Below are positions 34,501 to 46,239 of a stretch of DNA of 64,000 nucleotides, in pieces. The position numbers and the translations under genes were made by a program. Below the pieces are notes generated by a model, which searched no databases, was not told the origin of the DNA, and was given only the letters and a program-made list of their open reading frames with translations. Every line of letters starts with the position of its first letter. Within the stretch, counting starts at the first letter, position 1. Origin of the DNA: Glossina fuscipes (Eukaryota; Arthropoda; Insecta; Diptera; Glossinidae); NCBI RefSeq assembly GCF_014805625.2, contig NW_023998455.1, positions 6,365,805 through 6,429,804 on the forward strand, read 5' to 3'.

Positions 34501-35392
34501 TCGGGGAAGTTATAGTGAAAGTCAGTTTTAAAATATGACAAGATTGGAACTGTTCCCGCGAAGCATAGTCATTCTTGGGATGAAGAATGCTTGAGAGAAT
34601 GCTTTTAGAAGCATTTGTATTCGCCCATAAACATAGATATAAGTAAATGAACTCTTTCCGGTTTATTGAGTTTAAGGAGGATTTTAAGTTTTAATGAAAT
34701 CGCAAAAATTCATTTGAGTTAAATGTATTTTAAATACGAAAAATGTTTTTTTTTTTTTGAAAGATTGTCTATTGTAGAGAAATAATAATGCTCCCGTTGT
34801 CTTATAATCCTGTGCTGAGTAATGCATGCATTAATTATTTATGTTTTTAAAGGTTAAAAGCAATTGAATGAAATTAAATTTCTCGTCTTTTTCAATTTTT
34901 AACGTTGTTGCCACTCACCTCATAGAAGTAAAACGAATTTAAATTATTAACGTCATCGGTTGCGTTCATTCCCATCGAGCTGCTATTTCGCACGTTATTG
35001 TTACTTTCGGTGCTGTTGTTGTTATTCTGGTCATTGTTGCTGCTATTGTTAGCTGTGTTTTGCAAGCTGTTGGAATTTACAAATACAGCTGGCAGCAAAT
35101 GATCCTCAAAAAACATAGTCGCTGTTATGGGTGTTGATGCCATCAATACATTCGTCTCTGCATTTGTTTGCTGCACTATTACCTCGCCTTTAACAGCCTC
35201 ACTTTTTCCATTTATATGTAACTGGGAAATATTTTTTGCTGTTGTTGTTACTACATGTTTTAGCGATACGTTCGCCAATGTAGGATATGTCAAAGCAATG
35301 GCATAATGTTCATTAACGTAGTCAGAATCGACCTCGTCCGACATCGTCTCAGATATTGTTTTTCCTGCTTCGGTTTGCTTATTGGTTATCAT
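28578..35392 (-). CDS. CCAP-R: Crustacean cardioactive peptide (CCAP) receptor, class A GPCR, five exons
   Basis: Coding sequence is complement(join(28578..28815, 28899..29454, 29554..29751, 29997..30132, 34919..35392)), 533 residues if the ATG at 35392 is used. All four introns have GT-AG ends and phases agree. Exon 1 encodes a 158-residue extracellular N-terminus rich in Asn and Ser with at least six N-glycosylation sequons, ending SFYFYE. Exon 2 continues [18 protein letters not shown] (TM1). Later motifs are [19 protein letters not shown] (TM2), Cys231 for the TM3-ECL2 disulfide, DRYDAITHP (255-263), CWSPY (about 399-403, TM6) and NPLIY (about 439-443, TM7). A cytoplasmic tail with CCC (palmitoylation-like) follows, and the protein ends SAV. 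The DRYDAI motif and the FYFYE-EQF and [10 protein letters not shown] strings fit the insect CCAP receptor within the vasopressin/NPS-like group. It is a plasma-membrane receptor for the CCAP peptide in ecdysis and heart control. The start is uncertain: a second ATG lies 16 codons downstream, and a short upstream exon is possible. Confidence 0.92.
30713..31440 (+). repeat. Dispersed repeat, copy 1 (in CCAP-R intron 1), pyrimidine-rich 3' half
   Basis: The first 250 bp match the reverse complement of 58250-58446 closely: CAATCTTTAATATGCGA, CAGTTGCATAACC, AGGGTTGACATATT, ATGGATGCGTRCATTAGCT, CCTTTCATAAAT, GTTGAATATTT. The later part matches 57900-58250: GAATTTCCTCTTGACTCCCT, CTTTGACTCCTCTTCCCCC and a long CT-rich tract. 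Inside copy 1 the block GRCGTCTC...GGAAATCACTGA..TT is duplicated about 152 bp apart (31178 and 31329). No coding capacity was recognised. Probably a non-autonomous element. Confidence 0.75.
34148..34376. mobile_element. Pogo/Tigger-like MITE, 229 bp, with terminal inverted repeats and TA duplication
   Basis: The left end CAGTAAAAGCTACTTATTCG and the reverse complement of the right end CAGCAAAAGTTCTTTATTCG match at 16 of 20 positions. Both ends are flanked by TA (34146-34147 and 34377-34378), the target duplication of the Tc1/mariner/pogo superfamily. TATTCGCGG-type motifs recur internally, as in Tigger-type ends. It has no transposase and sits in CCAP-R intron 1. Confidence 0.8.
34420..34470 (+). 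repeat. Hairpin-type transposon terminus
   Basis: GGGTGTAAAAAATTCGTTCT then CGACCGAATGTAATTTTATT aligns with GGGTATAAGAGATTCGGTAC then GACCGAATATAATTCTCTTA at 47790-47830. A hairpin near a 3' end fits Helitron-type elements, but only the end is recognisable here. Confidence 0.45.
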
Positions 35393-35995
35393 GCTCTGCT
35401 TTGTTCGCACATTGTAAACCTCAAATACTGAGTACACGATGTGAAAATGTTTTATGATATTATTCGTAATGAGTTTGAGAGGCAGTTATCACTGCTACAC
35501 ACATGTACATTGCATATTGCATTATTGCATCATTATGTGACGCTTTTAGCATAACAAGAACACGAACGTGTATCTTGGTTACGTTGTTAGTATATTTTTT
35601 GGTTAAATTCAATTAAAAATTTGCTTACAAGCAGTACAATGGACGTATGTGCAATACGATATATTGCATTGTAATAAAATAGGCGGTAACCTAGATCTCC
35701 AATATTGTAATTCCCATCAAGTTTCCTAAAAGTATTAGGAAAAGTTTTCAATTTATTTTCTTATCAAGTATATATGTAAAGTGAATTTATTTCTCCGTTG
35801 ATATCGGCTTTCAATGCAAGTTTTCCATTTTTGTTTGCTTTAATTGCTTACATATCTTCTTTCGTTCAGCGAAGGAACTAAACAAAAAAATACCTAGTTT
35901 TCGTGGCTCTTATGCGTCATATGTGCGGGGTATGTGTATTTGTAAGTTTCACGTAATCATATACACGATGAATCCGTCAAGACCAAGCTACATAC

Positions 35996-36199
35996 TCAGT
36001 GATGAGGACACGATTCGGCAGAGGATATCTATGAAGAAATTTGGCAATAAAATCCTCTCGATCGGGTTTCCTTATCATAATGTTTGGATATGGGGGGCGT
36101 GATGTATTTATTGCAACATCTTCTTTCTTGGGGAAAGTCTTAACCGTTCGCGTTTCAGGTACATCGCCTTTCTTATTCGCTCCTATATCGGGAAGATAC
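35996..36199 (-). CDS. Candidate internal coding exon upstream of CCAP-R, gene unknown
   Basis: On the minus strand a TGCAG acceptor (36200) is followed by 204 open bases ending at a GTATGT donor (35995). The translation, beginning RYLPDIGANKKGDVPETRT and containing RPPYPNIMIRKPDREDFIAK, has a balanced, protein-like composition. The length is a multiple of three. Joining it to the CCAP-R first coding exon through the CTCAG at about 35429 would break the frame, so it does not look like an N-terminal extension of that receptor. I do not recognise the family. Confidence 0.3.
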
Positions 36200-36259
36200 C
36201 TGCACGCACATCGCAATTCAGTCACGTGGACGAATATGCTTGTTAGGTGTCGAATGTAA

Positions 36260-37925
36260 ACATGACCGTTTCTCCGAAGAGATGACGTCGCTCTCTCTGG
36301 GACTCTTAATTAAACGATGATTTCTTTTTGTAATGATACGCCCTACGTGAACATGTGTTTAAGCTTTATCCGGTTCACGTGTACACAAATTTATTTTATT
36401 TGAGCTTTGAATAGAACGAGCTCTGTACCGGAAAAGAAAGGGATGTTTAAGACAAAAATTGTTAGCTTTCTTGGATAGAGCTGGCGAGTCGTGACAAACG
36501 ATGAACAATGACAGCGTTAAGATTTATTGGGACCAGGCACTCATGATGCATTGTAACCAGATGAGTTACTAACATCGTTGGCGTGGTTAAAAACGAACAA
36601 CATACGTAGCTGTAAATTCGTTGCAACATATCAGTAGACTGAGAATGGAGTATGACTTTGAAATAAAGATTGTGTCTATGAATGTAAATACACCGTTATG
36701 TATATAATTAAACACATTTTATTGCCTTGGCAGCGAACGTTGGATATCATCCATTAAAATCAGAAAACATTTAATTTGGCAGCTAAGCCTGATGTGTAAG
36801 TTGTTTAATATATGACAGAAGCGTTGCTACCAGTGACAGCTGTAAAGCATGTAAGTAAAAGCACAGCAAAGAAGTATAAAGTGCAATATTATTTGCCCAC
36901 TAAGGTTGTAGTAAGTTGATTATTTAGTTTGTACCCATTATAAATGCTAGATATTCTGTAACCCTTCACCACGCAAGTTTTCCTTGAATTATTGCTTAGT
37001 ATTAATTAAGCGAGCTCAAGTAAGTGCACAAGTATGTGCTCGCTGCTAATCACTTGATTGTTTATGGTCTTGTTGAAGACGGTTTGATAACTTCAAAAAA
37101 GTTCTGCAGAGAGCGGAACAAACGGTAGCTTGCCAGGAAAAACGCCGATTGCGCCCTTGATTCATCAAATATTCCCATTAAACCACCGAATGTTTAAGAG
37201 GTCTGTGCTCGTGATGGAAAACGAGATTTAATCATTGTCCAATGATCAATTGCGCGCAAGATTCCCCTCCAAACCCATCCAACTTACGTGAAGTCAAACT
37301 GGATATCTTCGCACGTTCTTATCCTATCCGGCTCATTTTTCATCGCCCTTTATCAGTCTTCTGAAAAATGACTTGATTTCGTGTCGCTTCAACCGGCGAT
37401 TTTTTTAAAGTTTCGTCTTCACTTTATTAACTCTAATCTTACCATGCCCTGACTTTGAGCCACTTTTAAGCCTTGGACGTATTGTACGGTCTATGTGGGG
37501 GGATAAACTATGTTTTGCGGGTCGGCATAGATGTGCCGAAACTCTCACCTCCATGTGGTGATCCCCGGGCAACGGTTTTAACCGGCTAAGAAGAGTTTAA
37601 GGCTTGAACTATTATAACTCGGCGACGAGTTTTTCTGAAAGATGTTTTTAGGGGTTCACTGGGGTATAGTTTTATATACCCTCTCAATAAGCTTTTTACT
37701 ATAGAGGAAAGTCTAACCAGACTCAATGGTAGCTGGTTTGTACAAGTACAACGAATATAGTATTTGGTGAGAGCATGGAAAATCTGGCCATGTCAGTTGA
37801 TACGCCCGACAACTGTATATCTTGAAGATAAATAGTTCGGGATTTGGCCAACCTTGACGGTATGGTAATAGTCTAAAGGCAAGAGTGGCGTATTTTACTT
37901 TATGTAATACAAAGCGCAAAGTTAT
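36260..37925. other. Intergenic stretch, little recognised
   Basis: AT-rich, with a GC-richer island at 37490-37600 (GGTCGGCATAGATGTGCCG, TGGTGATCCCCGGGCAACGG) that probably belongs to the repeat that follows or to another transposon. No gene was seen. Confidence 0.4.
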
Positions 37926-37929
37926 ACTA

Positions 37930-38607
37930 AAAGCTTTGTAGTCTAAATATTTGTTTCCACGGGGGTCAGGAGCCCGCTCACAGGTTGCAGAACTAGGAAG
38001 GTATATCGTCCCTGTGAGCCCTGACTGCTTGGGTACGGCCCTTCGGGGAGTATCGTGGTGGCTGTGGTTTTCACCTTTCCATAGCCATTGGAAAAATTCG
38101 AGGTTAGGATAGGCCTTACCACCTACCAGAGTGGTTTGGCCATACCCAGTGCGCTGTCTGAGCACCTCGGGGTAAGAAAGGCCCCCTTATTAGGGGATTG
38201 TCTTTCCCCCCGGGGGGTGATCATTCGACTTAAATGAGTGCCTATGGTTGTAGGCAACCCGTCTGATTAAGGCATCACGCCAGGTGCAGACGTTAAACCC
38301 CAAGAGACATCTGTACGGTCTATGTCGCGGGAAGAGCTTTTGCTCGGTGTGGAGTTGCATCGCAACCGGGTGCCTTACCCACAGAAAGGCAGAGGTTTTA
38401 GATAGTGCCTCGCTCTCACCAGAGGGGAGATGCGACCATAACGTATCTCGTCTGATCTCAAGTACCAGACTTAATATTCCCCATGGCAACGTGTGCGCCG
38501 ACTTTGGCACCGTATGTTGCGACGATTATTAATCTCGGGGAGTTCGAGTGTTTCACACTCCTTGTGCCATCGGGCATCGTGGGGTTAAACCTTCACGGTA
38601 GTGTGAG
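37930..38607 (+). repeat. GC-rich interspersed repeat, longer copy
   Basis: Collinear with 12888-13358 and longer by about 200 bp, mainly across 38160-38400. That extra part holds TCCCGCGACATAGACC (minus) and a CCCCCCGGGGGG palindrome near 38206. Open frames of 82, 106 and 150 codons occur on both strands here only because the DNA is GC-rich; their translations show no known domain. Confidence 0.65.
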
Positions 38608-38619
38608 AAACGAAAACAA

Positions 38620-39972
38620 TAATATCTGAGTTATTCTCGGAATAGTTATAAGTAACTGATAGTTATATAGTGGTTTCATTGATTGTAAAAAACGTCATAA
38701 AAGTAGACTTAATAGGACTAGTTCACCAGAGGATGGCGTGTCTTTCTTCTCGAAATTTCCAGAGTGGAAAATTCAAAGCGTTTTTATTATTAACCTTTTT
38801 TTTTTCATAAGATTGCAAAGTCATTGTCTCCACTAAAATGATATCAAAAATGTCAGCTAAACTCTTCATAATTTGTGGCTCATTTTCAAAACTCGATGAC
38901 TTTCGTTCAATTGAATAACTGCTACTTTTTATATAAAGTTGACAAGTTTAGTTTAATGAAAATTACGCGACTCTAAGTGTATATTTTGGCAAAAGCGCCA
39001 CGAACTTTTTCTTTCACCTACTACCAGTGTATCTGATCTGATTAAATATAAAATGATTTAAAGTTTAATAAGAAATTTGCTGAAATTTTAATATTTTTTA
39101 GCTGTTTCTTTAAGGTAAAGTTATTTAAAAACGTAGACTTAAGTAAGAGACTATTGGCTTTTAAATCCATTATGCATTCGTCGATATGCTTATAAAATGA
39201 AATTATTTTCAATAAACTTTTCCAAGTCAACGTGCAAATGTTTATATAAATATTTCGTCATTCAATTGCTTTCCTTAGAAGCAAGCAAGTGAGTGGAAAA
39301 ACTTAGCAAAGCTCTATTATTAGCTGTGAGTTTATTTTGGTTTCTTTCATGAAATACATAATAAAGAAACACAGGAGCAGGTTACAAAAGTTGCACCATT
39401 ACTAAGACTTTATTATTTATGGCATTCTAAGCTACTCATGCATAAAACGGAATTCCGTTACTTATATTCTTTGCACACTAAGCACTAAAAATCTCACTAA
39501 CAACTTTTAACTTTCAATCAAAATCAACAAAGCAAAAAGAAAAAAAAAAACTTTTTTTTTGTTATTTTTTCAAATTTAAAGTAAATTATTTTCTTTGCGA
39601 CTTTTGTGTTTTGGTAGAAATATTAACTTAGGTAACGCTACCTACTAGTGCTACCACTAGCAATAATAACTATGAGGCCAATGTAAATTAATTTTCGACT
39701 ATTAAATCCTTTTACATCCGTTCTCGGGGAGATCATGATGCGAATGGTAACAAACTTCTTGTAATGAAAAGGTATGATTCGAACTCATCATCGGTAATAA
39801 ATATGACAAACACATCCCAAACCAGTAGATCATGCCCACAAACCATTTGTCAATTTGACGTAAATGAGAAAAATGTCGGTTACAAAACAACTCTAATGCG
39901 TACAAGTGTATGCGTATGCGTATCCGTATGAATGCCATAGAACGAAACACTATAAGGGAGAAGTATATACAA

Positions 39973-40009
<37 letters not shown>

Positions 40010-42570
40010 GTCTTGAAGTCAGTGAAGCATTAACCAAACACGTTGTGACATTTCAAGTAAATTTAAATGCAAAAGTTATTTATATTTAATACTTTGAAGC
40101 AGTTACTTAAACATTTTAATGGAATTTGTTTAAATTTTTAAATTAAATTAAATACTTGACACGTTCGCGAAACTTTACCATAACTTACAACAATTATACG
40201 ATGAGAAGTGCAGAGGTCCGTAAGGTATTTGGCTTTCGTAATTCTCTTCCGTAAAGCTCTTGCAATTCAACTTTAATTGATCCGTAAACTATGCAATCAA
40301 TCAAAGCAATCTTACTGACCGGCAATGCATGCGAGCATGCGCTAATGTCATTGACTATGCGATTTAAATATAGTTCTTATAGCACTATTTAGCGATTTAG
40401 CAAAGGTATGTCAGGCGTAATTACACAGGGCAGTAAAATTTTGAGAGCTTAGTGACTCCGGGTTTGATGGAGGTATGTTTTCTGCAAGACCGTGTTCGAG
40501 ATATCAGCATAGCGACATCTTAGCTTCGTGTAAAGTAACATATATACGGTCTGGCCTCTTACTATCTACATTACCAATTCATTATTTCACACATGTCAGC
40601 CTTTGGATGGGCGACGATTTTCACAGCGCACAGCACACATAGGCATGAAAAGGACATTTCTTGCAGTACCTTTTAATACTTCATTGAAGATTTGAAAAGA
40701 AAAAAGAAAGAAGAAAATTGTTCTCCAGGCTATTAGTGCAATTGTATGTCAGTCTACTGGACTTAGGGAGCTATAGTTTTGCCTACAACTTGTCGAATAG
40801 GCACCTGATCCTGTTGGCATATCACCCGATCTGATACTGTTCTCCCTTCGTTTTTGTGGCTGGCAATCACTTGTGAATCACAACCACATATGTATTTGTA
40901 CGAATTACAAATATAACCAGTACGGCCATGGGACCTGATTTAAAGAAGGACGAAATATCTACGCGAGAAACTTGTGCCTTCTTGGATGCTCACTTGCCTT
41001 CGAATAACTGCATTTTTCTTCTCCTCTTTCCTTCTCTTCCCTTGTTCAGCCTAACCAGGCTGCAGTCAAATATAGTTCGGAAAACCTTCAGTTGCTTAAA
41101 AAGTAAGAGTCAACAAGAGATCGGAAATATGAAAAGAAAGTCGCTCGCTAAGCTGTGGATCAGTTGACGGTGTCGCACAGAACACATTTATCAACGTCAT
41201 GCCAAGAGCCTAAAGCGTGCACAACTAAAAAGTTTTGGGCTTTCTACTTGAGGTAATAGGGATTGAACTTTTGAACCCTTACGTGTTTTCTACATAAACA
41301 GGAATTGGTCAACGAAAACTTTATGCCGTACACGTATTACTTCTCGTTTCCGTTACGAATGAAAATATTTAAATTTACGAAATCTGTTATGTGACTTTGT
41401 TTTGGGTCTGCCGGATGACTTTGGTCGAGAAATGTTGGTTGAAAGTACTTTGCGTTACACTTGATTTAAGTGCTCGTTTATTTATATAAATGGAATTTGA
41501 TTCCAACACCAGCGAACATGTAATTAATTTTAATTTTGTGAAAACGTTTAAGCTTTTTGCTGGCTTACCCCACCTGGACTGGAGTAGGCACATGGGCAAA
41601 AAACAAAAAAAAAGACATGCGTTAAACAATTTAATCTACCGGTAAAGATAAGTGTGTTTGAGTTCTCTTGGTGTAATAAATTACTTCTAATTAAATTATG
41701 TGAGAAAACACACAACTCTTAATTAAAACATCTCATGGAAAATCTAAGTTAGAAACTCACAAACATTGAAAACAACATTTAGCTATGAATATAACGCAAT
41801 ATTATGCAACGCGTAGTGTTGAAGCAAGTTTTTAGTGACAACAACTGTTCCGCTGCTGTGCGTTGGTGGAGGAAATTTCATGAGTTTAATGACTTTTAAT
41901 ATTTTGCGGAGTAGCTATCCGTTGCGCAGTATGCTTGTTGAGACGGCTTTCTTTCCCAGTTTTCTCTATTGCTGCTTCGTATTGAAGCAACAATGATCGA
42001 AACTACTCGCAGCATAGGATTTTATGTTTTTATGACGTGGGCGCGACGCACTATCTCAACTGTCCGGTATTGCATCGTTCAGTGCCCCGTTTTGGAACTG
42101 CCTACCTCTGGAGATCTTTCTTCCGTATCGCGTGCTCTCATTTTTAAGTTGATTATACATAAACTCTACTCGCTCTTTCCATTCTCCTTTGCCGATAATC
42201 CTTTGCAGGCATGCGACCAAATTTTTAAAGGAAATCAATTTATAACACATAAGTAAAAATGATATAAATGAGAATCGATTTCTTTTAAAGTTTCCTATGG
42301 GCTAGCAGTGAACGAAATGTTGAGTAAAGCAACTCTCACTAATAACTGCCAAATTAATTGCGTGCACGCGAGGAATTTCCTCTTTTTTGCAACACGATGA
42401 CGGTCGCAAGCAAGGGTAAAAGGGGGAAAGAAAGAGATAGGGAGATGATCGCAGTCTAAAGGATAAGGCGTCAAATGATTACGTCCTTACCGACTAAGTA
42501 CTCGCTTTAGCTACGGCCAAAGTAAACTCTGCCGCACGAAAACTTGAAGCCGCGAACACTGACTCAGAGA
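38620..42570. other. Intergenic stretch, no gene seen; TA microsatellite
   Basis: A (TA)n tract of about 30 bp lies at 39976-40006. A plus-strand frame at 41804-41890, containing MQRVVLKQVFSDNNCSA then AVRWWRKFHEF, vaguely recalls a transposase helix-turn-helix but is too short to call. The rest is AT-rich with nothing recognised. Confidence 0.4.
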
Positions 42571-42579
42571 ATGCGGTCA

Positions 42580-43035
42580 TGCCTTCAACAATCTTACCAT
42601 TAGGTCGCGATTTTCAACAAGTCGCGGTGCTCAACAAGTGCGTGGCCTACGGTGGTATTTGGAAGAATATCACTTTGGTTAGCAAGCCGCATGAGCTAAT
42701 GCTGTTCAATCGAGTGCTGGCAACTGGGATGGATGAGTGTAAAAATTTACCTTGAGTTGCTTTACTTGATATTCTCTTCGAACGACTGAGATCGCGTACT
42801 TGTTGTTTGCAGCGTTCGGCATTAATCGTTTTCCCAGTCTTTAACAAGCTTTACTGATCTGGTTTCACTTAACACAGATCATCGTGCATCTTGTCGTGGC
42901 GATCCGGTCTTACGACCGCCCACGATAGATGTGGAGGGGACGCCTTGAGCTATTCACGAATCTTTGCGTTTGCAACTCTCAAAAGAAGCCCAGTTTTCAT
43001 CCTTAGTAATGGTATGATGCGAAAACGAAGTTGTT
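42580..43035 (-). pseudogene. Degenerate mariner (irritans-like) transposase, central and C-terminal part
   Basis: Minus-strand translation in broken frames gives TKDENWASFESCKRKDS (family: TGDEKWI.FENPKRKKSW) near 43003-42955 and GVPSTSIVGGRKTGSP (PGEPSTS..KPNRFG). It continues with LVKDW / LKTGKTINAERCKQQVRDLS (ELLKPGETVNAERY.QQL.DL) near 42845-42780, and HALVEHRDLLK (HALAEQRF.S.EEVKKW) near 42635-42605. Several frameshifts and stops separate the blocks. An 80-codon plus-strand frame covering the same bases is an antisense shadow. Upstream sequence to about 43340 may hold a more decayed N-terminus. Confidence 0.85.
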
Positions 43036-43039
43036 TTAT

Positions 43040-45825
43040 TTCATTTGAAAAGAAAACAACATTCTATTGCCGAATACTGACTGCTTTTGGCTCTAAACTC
43101 GGTATCCTCGTTATCAGAATCAATTTGTTTGCTTTGCGATACGTGTTGGTGAGAGAAAAGAAACAAATCCAGGCAGGTATGTCATCATCCATATCTCAGG
43201 TACGCATTTCATTCTTGCACACTTGGCATGCCGTACACTGTCGCACAAAAATATCGTATATCGTTGCAATGATGTGTCCATCCAGTGCAGACACATTCGT
43301 TTTAATAAATACACTACAGAAAAGGAAGAGAACAAGTTGATAGAATTTCAAATGATAGGCAGCCCCATTCTTCGCCAAGTGGTAGGAAGACGGAGCAGAT
43401 TGATTTAGTGGGGCACGAGTCACTGAGTTGCATCCATAACCATTATTTTGAACAATTATTAGATGGAATGCGTCGTTGTGCCGTTGAACAGTCATGCAGT
43501 CAGTTTGCTTGCATTGTTTAATCCCAAGATTGCTTTGACGAAACGGAAGAAAGTCTTAATAAACGATATTTTGTCGGTTCATTTTGATGAACATTTTTGT
43601 AAATATTTGAGCACATTCACGCTCACTTTATTTTTTATAACTAAACGCAAAACAAAAAACTAAAATTTAATAAAAACATTTTTACTTTAAAATTTTCGCT
43701 TTTTTTATTTTTTTTTATTTTTTTTTAAATTCACATCAATCAACGACATCGTGTTTATGGGGACAGAGGTAAACACGTTTAATTGAGTTATAATTAAGTG
43801 ACAGTTTTGGCGCTTAATAAATTAATAAGCGAAACAAGCGATAAATCGTTGTATCTGTCAATCAGATAAGCACTCAATTATATCTCTCTTATGTACACAC
43901 CGACACCTCGCAAGAATTCAGTCAAGCGGCAGCAAGCGAACGATTGACAACACACACATGACAAAGTCGGCGTTCGTATGATTTGTCTTTGATTTATATT
44001 TTTATACAAAATGAAAACGAGTTCATAAAGAAAGCATAGGATTTGTTCGTTTAGAAGGTAAGCAACGACACAACGTTTCATATGATAAGATGTTTGCGGC
44101 AAATGGGCATACGCAAGCAAGCATGCATAAGCTTCATCGATGTTTGTTTGTCTGTTTATCTGTGTGCTTGGCTTTGAAAAGTTAGCTAAGAGAACAGTAG
44201 AGAAAAGTAGTATTTTCTTGCCAGGTGAACTTCAGCAATCAGTTAAATCGGCCTATGCATCCGCCTCTAACTATCTGATAGAACTGTCTGTGCCTTGCAT
44301 TGCATTGCATTGCAATATACAAAGCATGGAGCACTAGCAATCTAGGCTTAGTGTGATTTGGAATTCATGCGATGTGTGCGGTGCGATGCTGAACACGATC
44401 GATATTACGAGCAAATACATGTTTTTTTTTTCAAATTGTTCTCTTCAAAGAAAGCTTTTGAACTTGAAGGGAGAAAGTAATGTTCAAGGGGCTAAAACTA
44501 CATATCCTGGCTGGATGTATGTCAAGCCTGGGAATTGCACGAGAACACATCAAATGTAATCGGAGTACGATCTACTGCAGGTGGTATTCAAGCCGTGTAT
44601 GCCGACTGAGCTGCGCTGTAGCCCAACTTTGTTGGCCGGTCTTTAAACACCGAATTCATGCTCTGCGAGAGGAGCGGGAACAGAGTATAATGATAAATAA
44701 TATTTTGAATAAAATACTTTGTGCTATTGACGGTGTGTTGATAAAATAAGAAACTCAAACTCATGCGTCTATATAAATGTAGCTCTAAGATGCGGTTCGC
44801 TTTAGGTGAAATGTTCGTAGGGCAATGAGTCGCTTCCAATGCAAAAAGTTTTCTAATTTTAGTTACTTTTGGTTACACACAGGAGCTACTATCGTAGCTG
44901 GCGCTACGTTCACATCAAAGAACTCGAATACTACGATAAGCGTAAGTATGTTTATACGCCTCCGTATCCTCTTCAGACTGATAAATTGTGAAAGCCTGTT
45001 AGCCTGTTTTGAACAAGTTCAAAATATTGTTCTTCCAGCATCTTCTTCGCTTATGTTGTTGACTTAACGCGTGACACTGATTTCATTTTATACTATGTGC
45101 ATGCAAGTGCAAGCGAAGGTAGAGAAGATTGCACGCGTGATAGATATCCGTTCTAATCTAAATATTTGCAACAACTACCTTGACTTAGAACAGATTACAG
45201 GTCTTGGCATTTGGTATCTGTGTTGGGAAAACCATATTTCCTAGTTCCTTAACATTTCAGGTAGGTGTAGGGTATTAAACGACCAGTTATACCCAGTTGG
45301 GCCATTGTTAGTGTATTTCCATTTTGCACACCCAAAAAAAATTTTGTTATAAAACATCTTTACAGTACGAAAACGTATATTAATGCGATTTTCACTTTCA
45401 TCCTCCGGATAAGTTAATGCAATTAAACGAACAAAAGAAATTATGAGACGCAATATAAATATTTCTGGCGACAGTAATTTGTGTTAATTTTTATTAAAAG
45501 CCCACTTATATGTAAAGAAAATATCATAAACTTGAGAGAAAAAAAAAAAAAGAAGAAAAATATCAAGTACGCGTCTGCCAAAATTAATTACTGCCGCTCT
45601 TACGGATGTTAACGTTAAAGCCGTTGCGTTTATTAAAAAATAACTTTTAAGATTTATTAACACATATATATAATAATGGATGAAAAAACACAAAATGTGG
45701 GAATTTTTCCTCGATGGGATAGTTTAAGCTGCAGATTGAAAGGGCTTAAAGTCTCCAAAGAGAATTGAGCTTAAACTATTTGCATTTGTTATATGCCGCC
45801 ACTGAGATAAGGGTGCGCGCGGACG
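43040..45825. other. Intergenic stretch, no gene seen
   Basis: The 42891-43340 plus frame (149 codons) overlaps the mariner relic and is not credible as a gene. A T-rich block lies at 43700-43730. A minus-strand string IYDIFVRQCTACQVCKNEM near 43210-43265 resembles an integrase zinc-finger end but is isolated. Otherwise AT-rich and featureless. Confidence 0.4.
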
Positions 45826-45829
45826 TGTA

Positions 45830-46230
45830 TAATATCCGGAAGGACTTGGGGTAGACCGATGTTTTACTAAATCGATCGATTCGGAACCATTTTCTGAATC
45901 GATATAAGCTTGTCCATCCGTCCGTCCATCTGTTAATCTGCCAATGTTATATTTTTGTGTTCAAACTACCTTCAGTTTTGCTAATATTTCGCGCGAAATC
46001 ATCTTACAGTGGGTAATATCTCCTATATGGGTGTGTAGCCTGCGAGTACATAGCAGATAATAACCTTCAGCACTCCGTCGGGGTAGATGCCCGCTTTACT
46101 ACTCTGACCGATCTAATCTTATTCGTCCGGCTGCCCAATTGTCCATCTTATATTCTTCTGTTCAAACTACATTTAATTAAGGCTGCGTTTCTTAAGAAAT
46201 CATCTTACATGGTATAGTACTTTGCATATG
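45830..46230 (+). repeat. Fly dispersed repeat, two tandem diverged copies
   Basis: CTTGTCCATCCGTCCGTCC, TATATTTTTGTGTTCAAACT and GAAATCATCTTACAGTGGGT (about 45905-46015) recur as TATTCGTCCGGCTGCCC, TATATTCTTCTGTTCAAACT and GAAATCATCTTACATGGTAT (about 46120-46215), some 203 bp later. Inverted relatives are at 20280-20650 and 10050-10330. Confidence 0.65.
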
Positions 46231-46239
46231 AGACGTAAT

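Noticed and set aside
37713..38532. Overlapping 82-150 codon frames on both strands
   Set aside because: They lie in the GC-rich repeat, where stop codons are scarce; the translations are not conserved in the other copy.
41804..41890. Short plus-strand peptide resembling a transposase helix-turn-helix
   Set aside because: Too short, with a nearby stop and no catalytic-domain partner in phase downstream.
42482..42733. Roughly 80 open codons on the plus strand with protein-like composition
   Set aside because: The opposite strand clearly encodes mariner transposase blocks (GKTINAER, HALVEHRDLLK), so this is an antisense shadow.
43196..43265. Minus-strand IYDIFVRQCTACQVCKNEM, similar to an LTR-retrotransposon integrase zinc finger
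   Set aside because: Isolated match of under 20 residues with no neighbouring integrase, RT or protease motif; the interval may be decayed mariner N-terminus.
42891..43340. 149-codon plus-strand frame
   Set aside because: It overlaps the mariner relic and has no recognisable domain.
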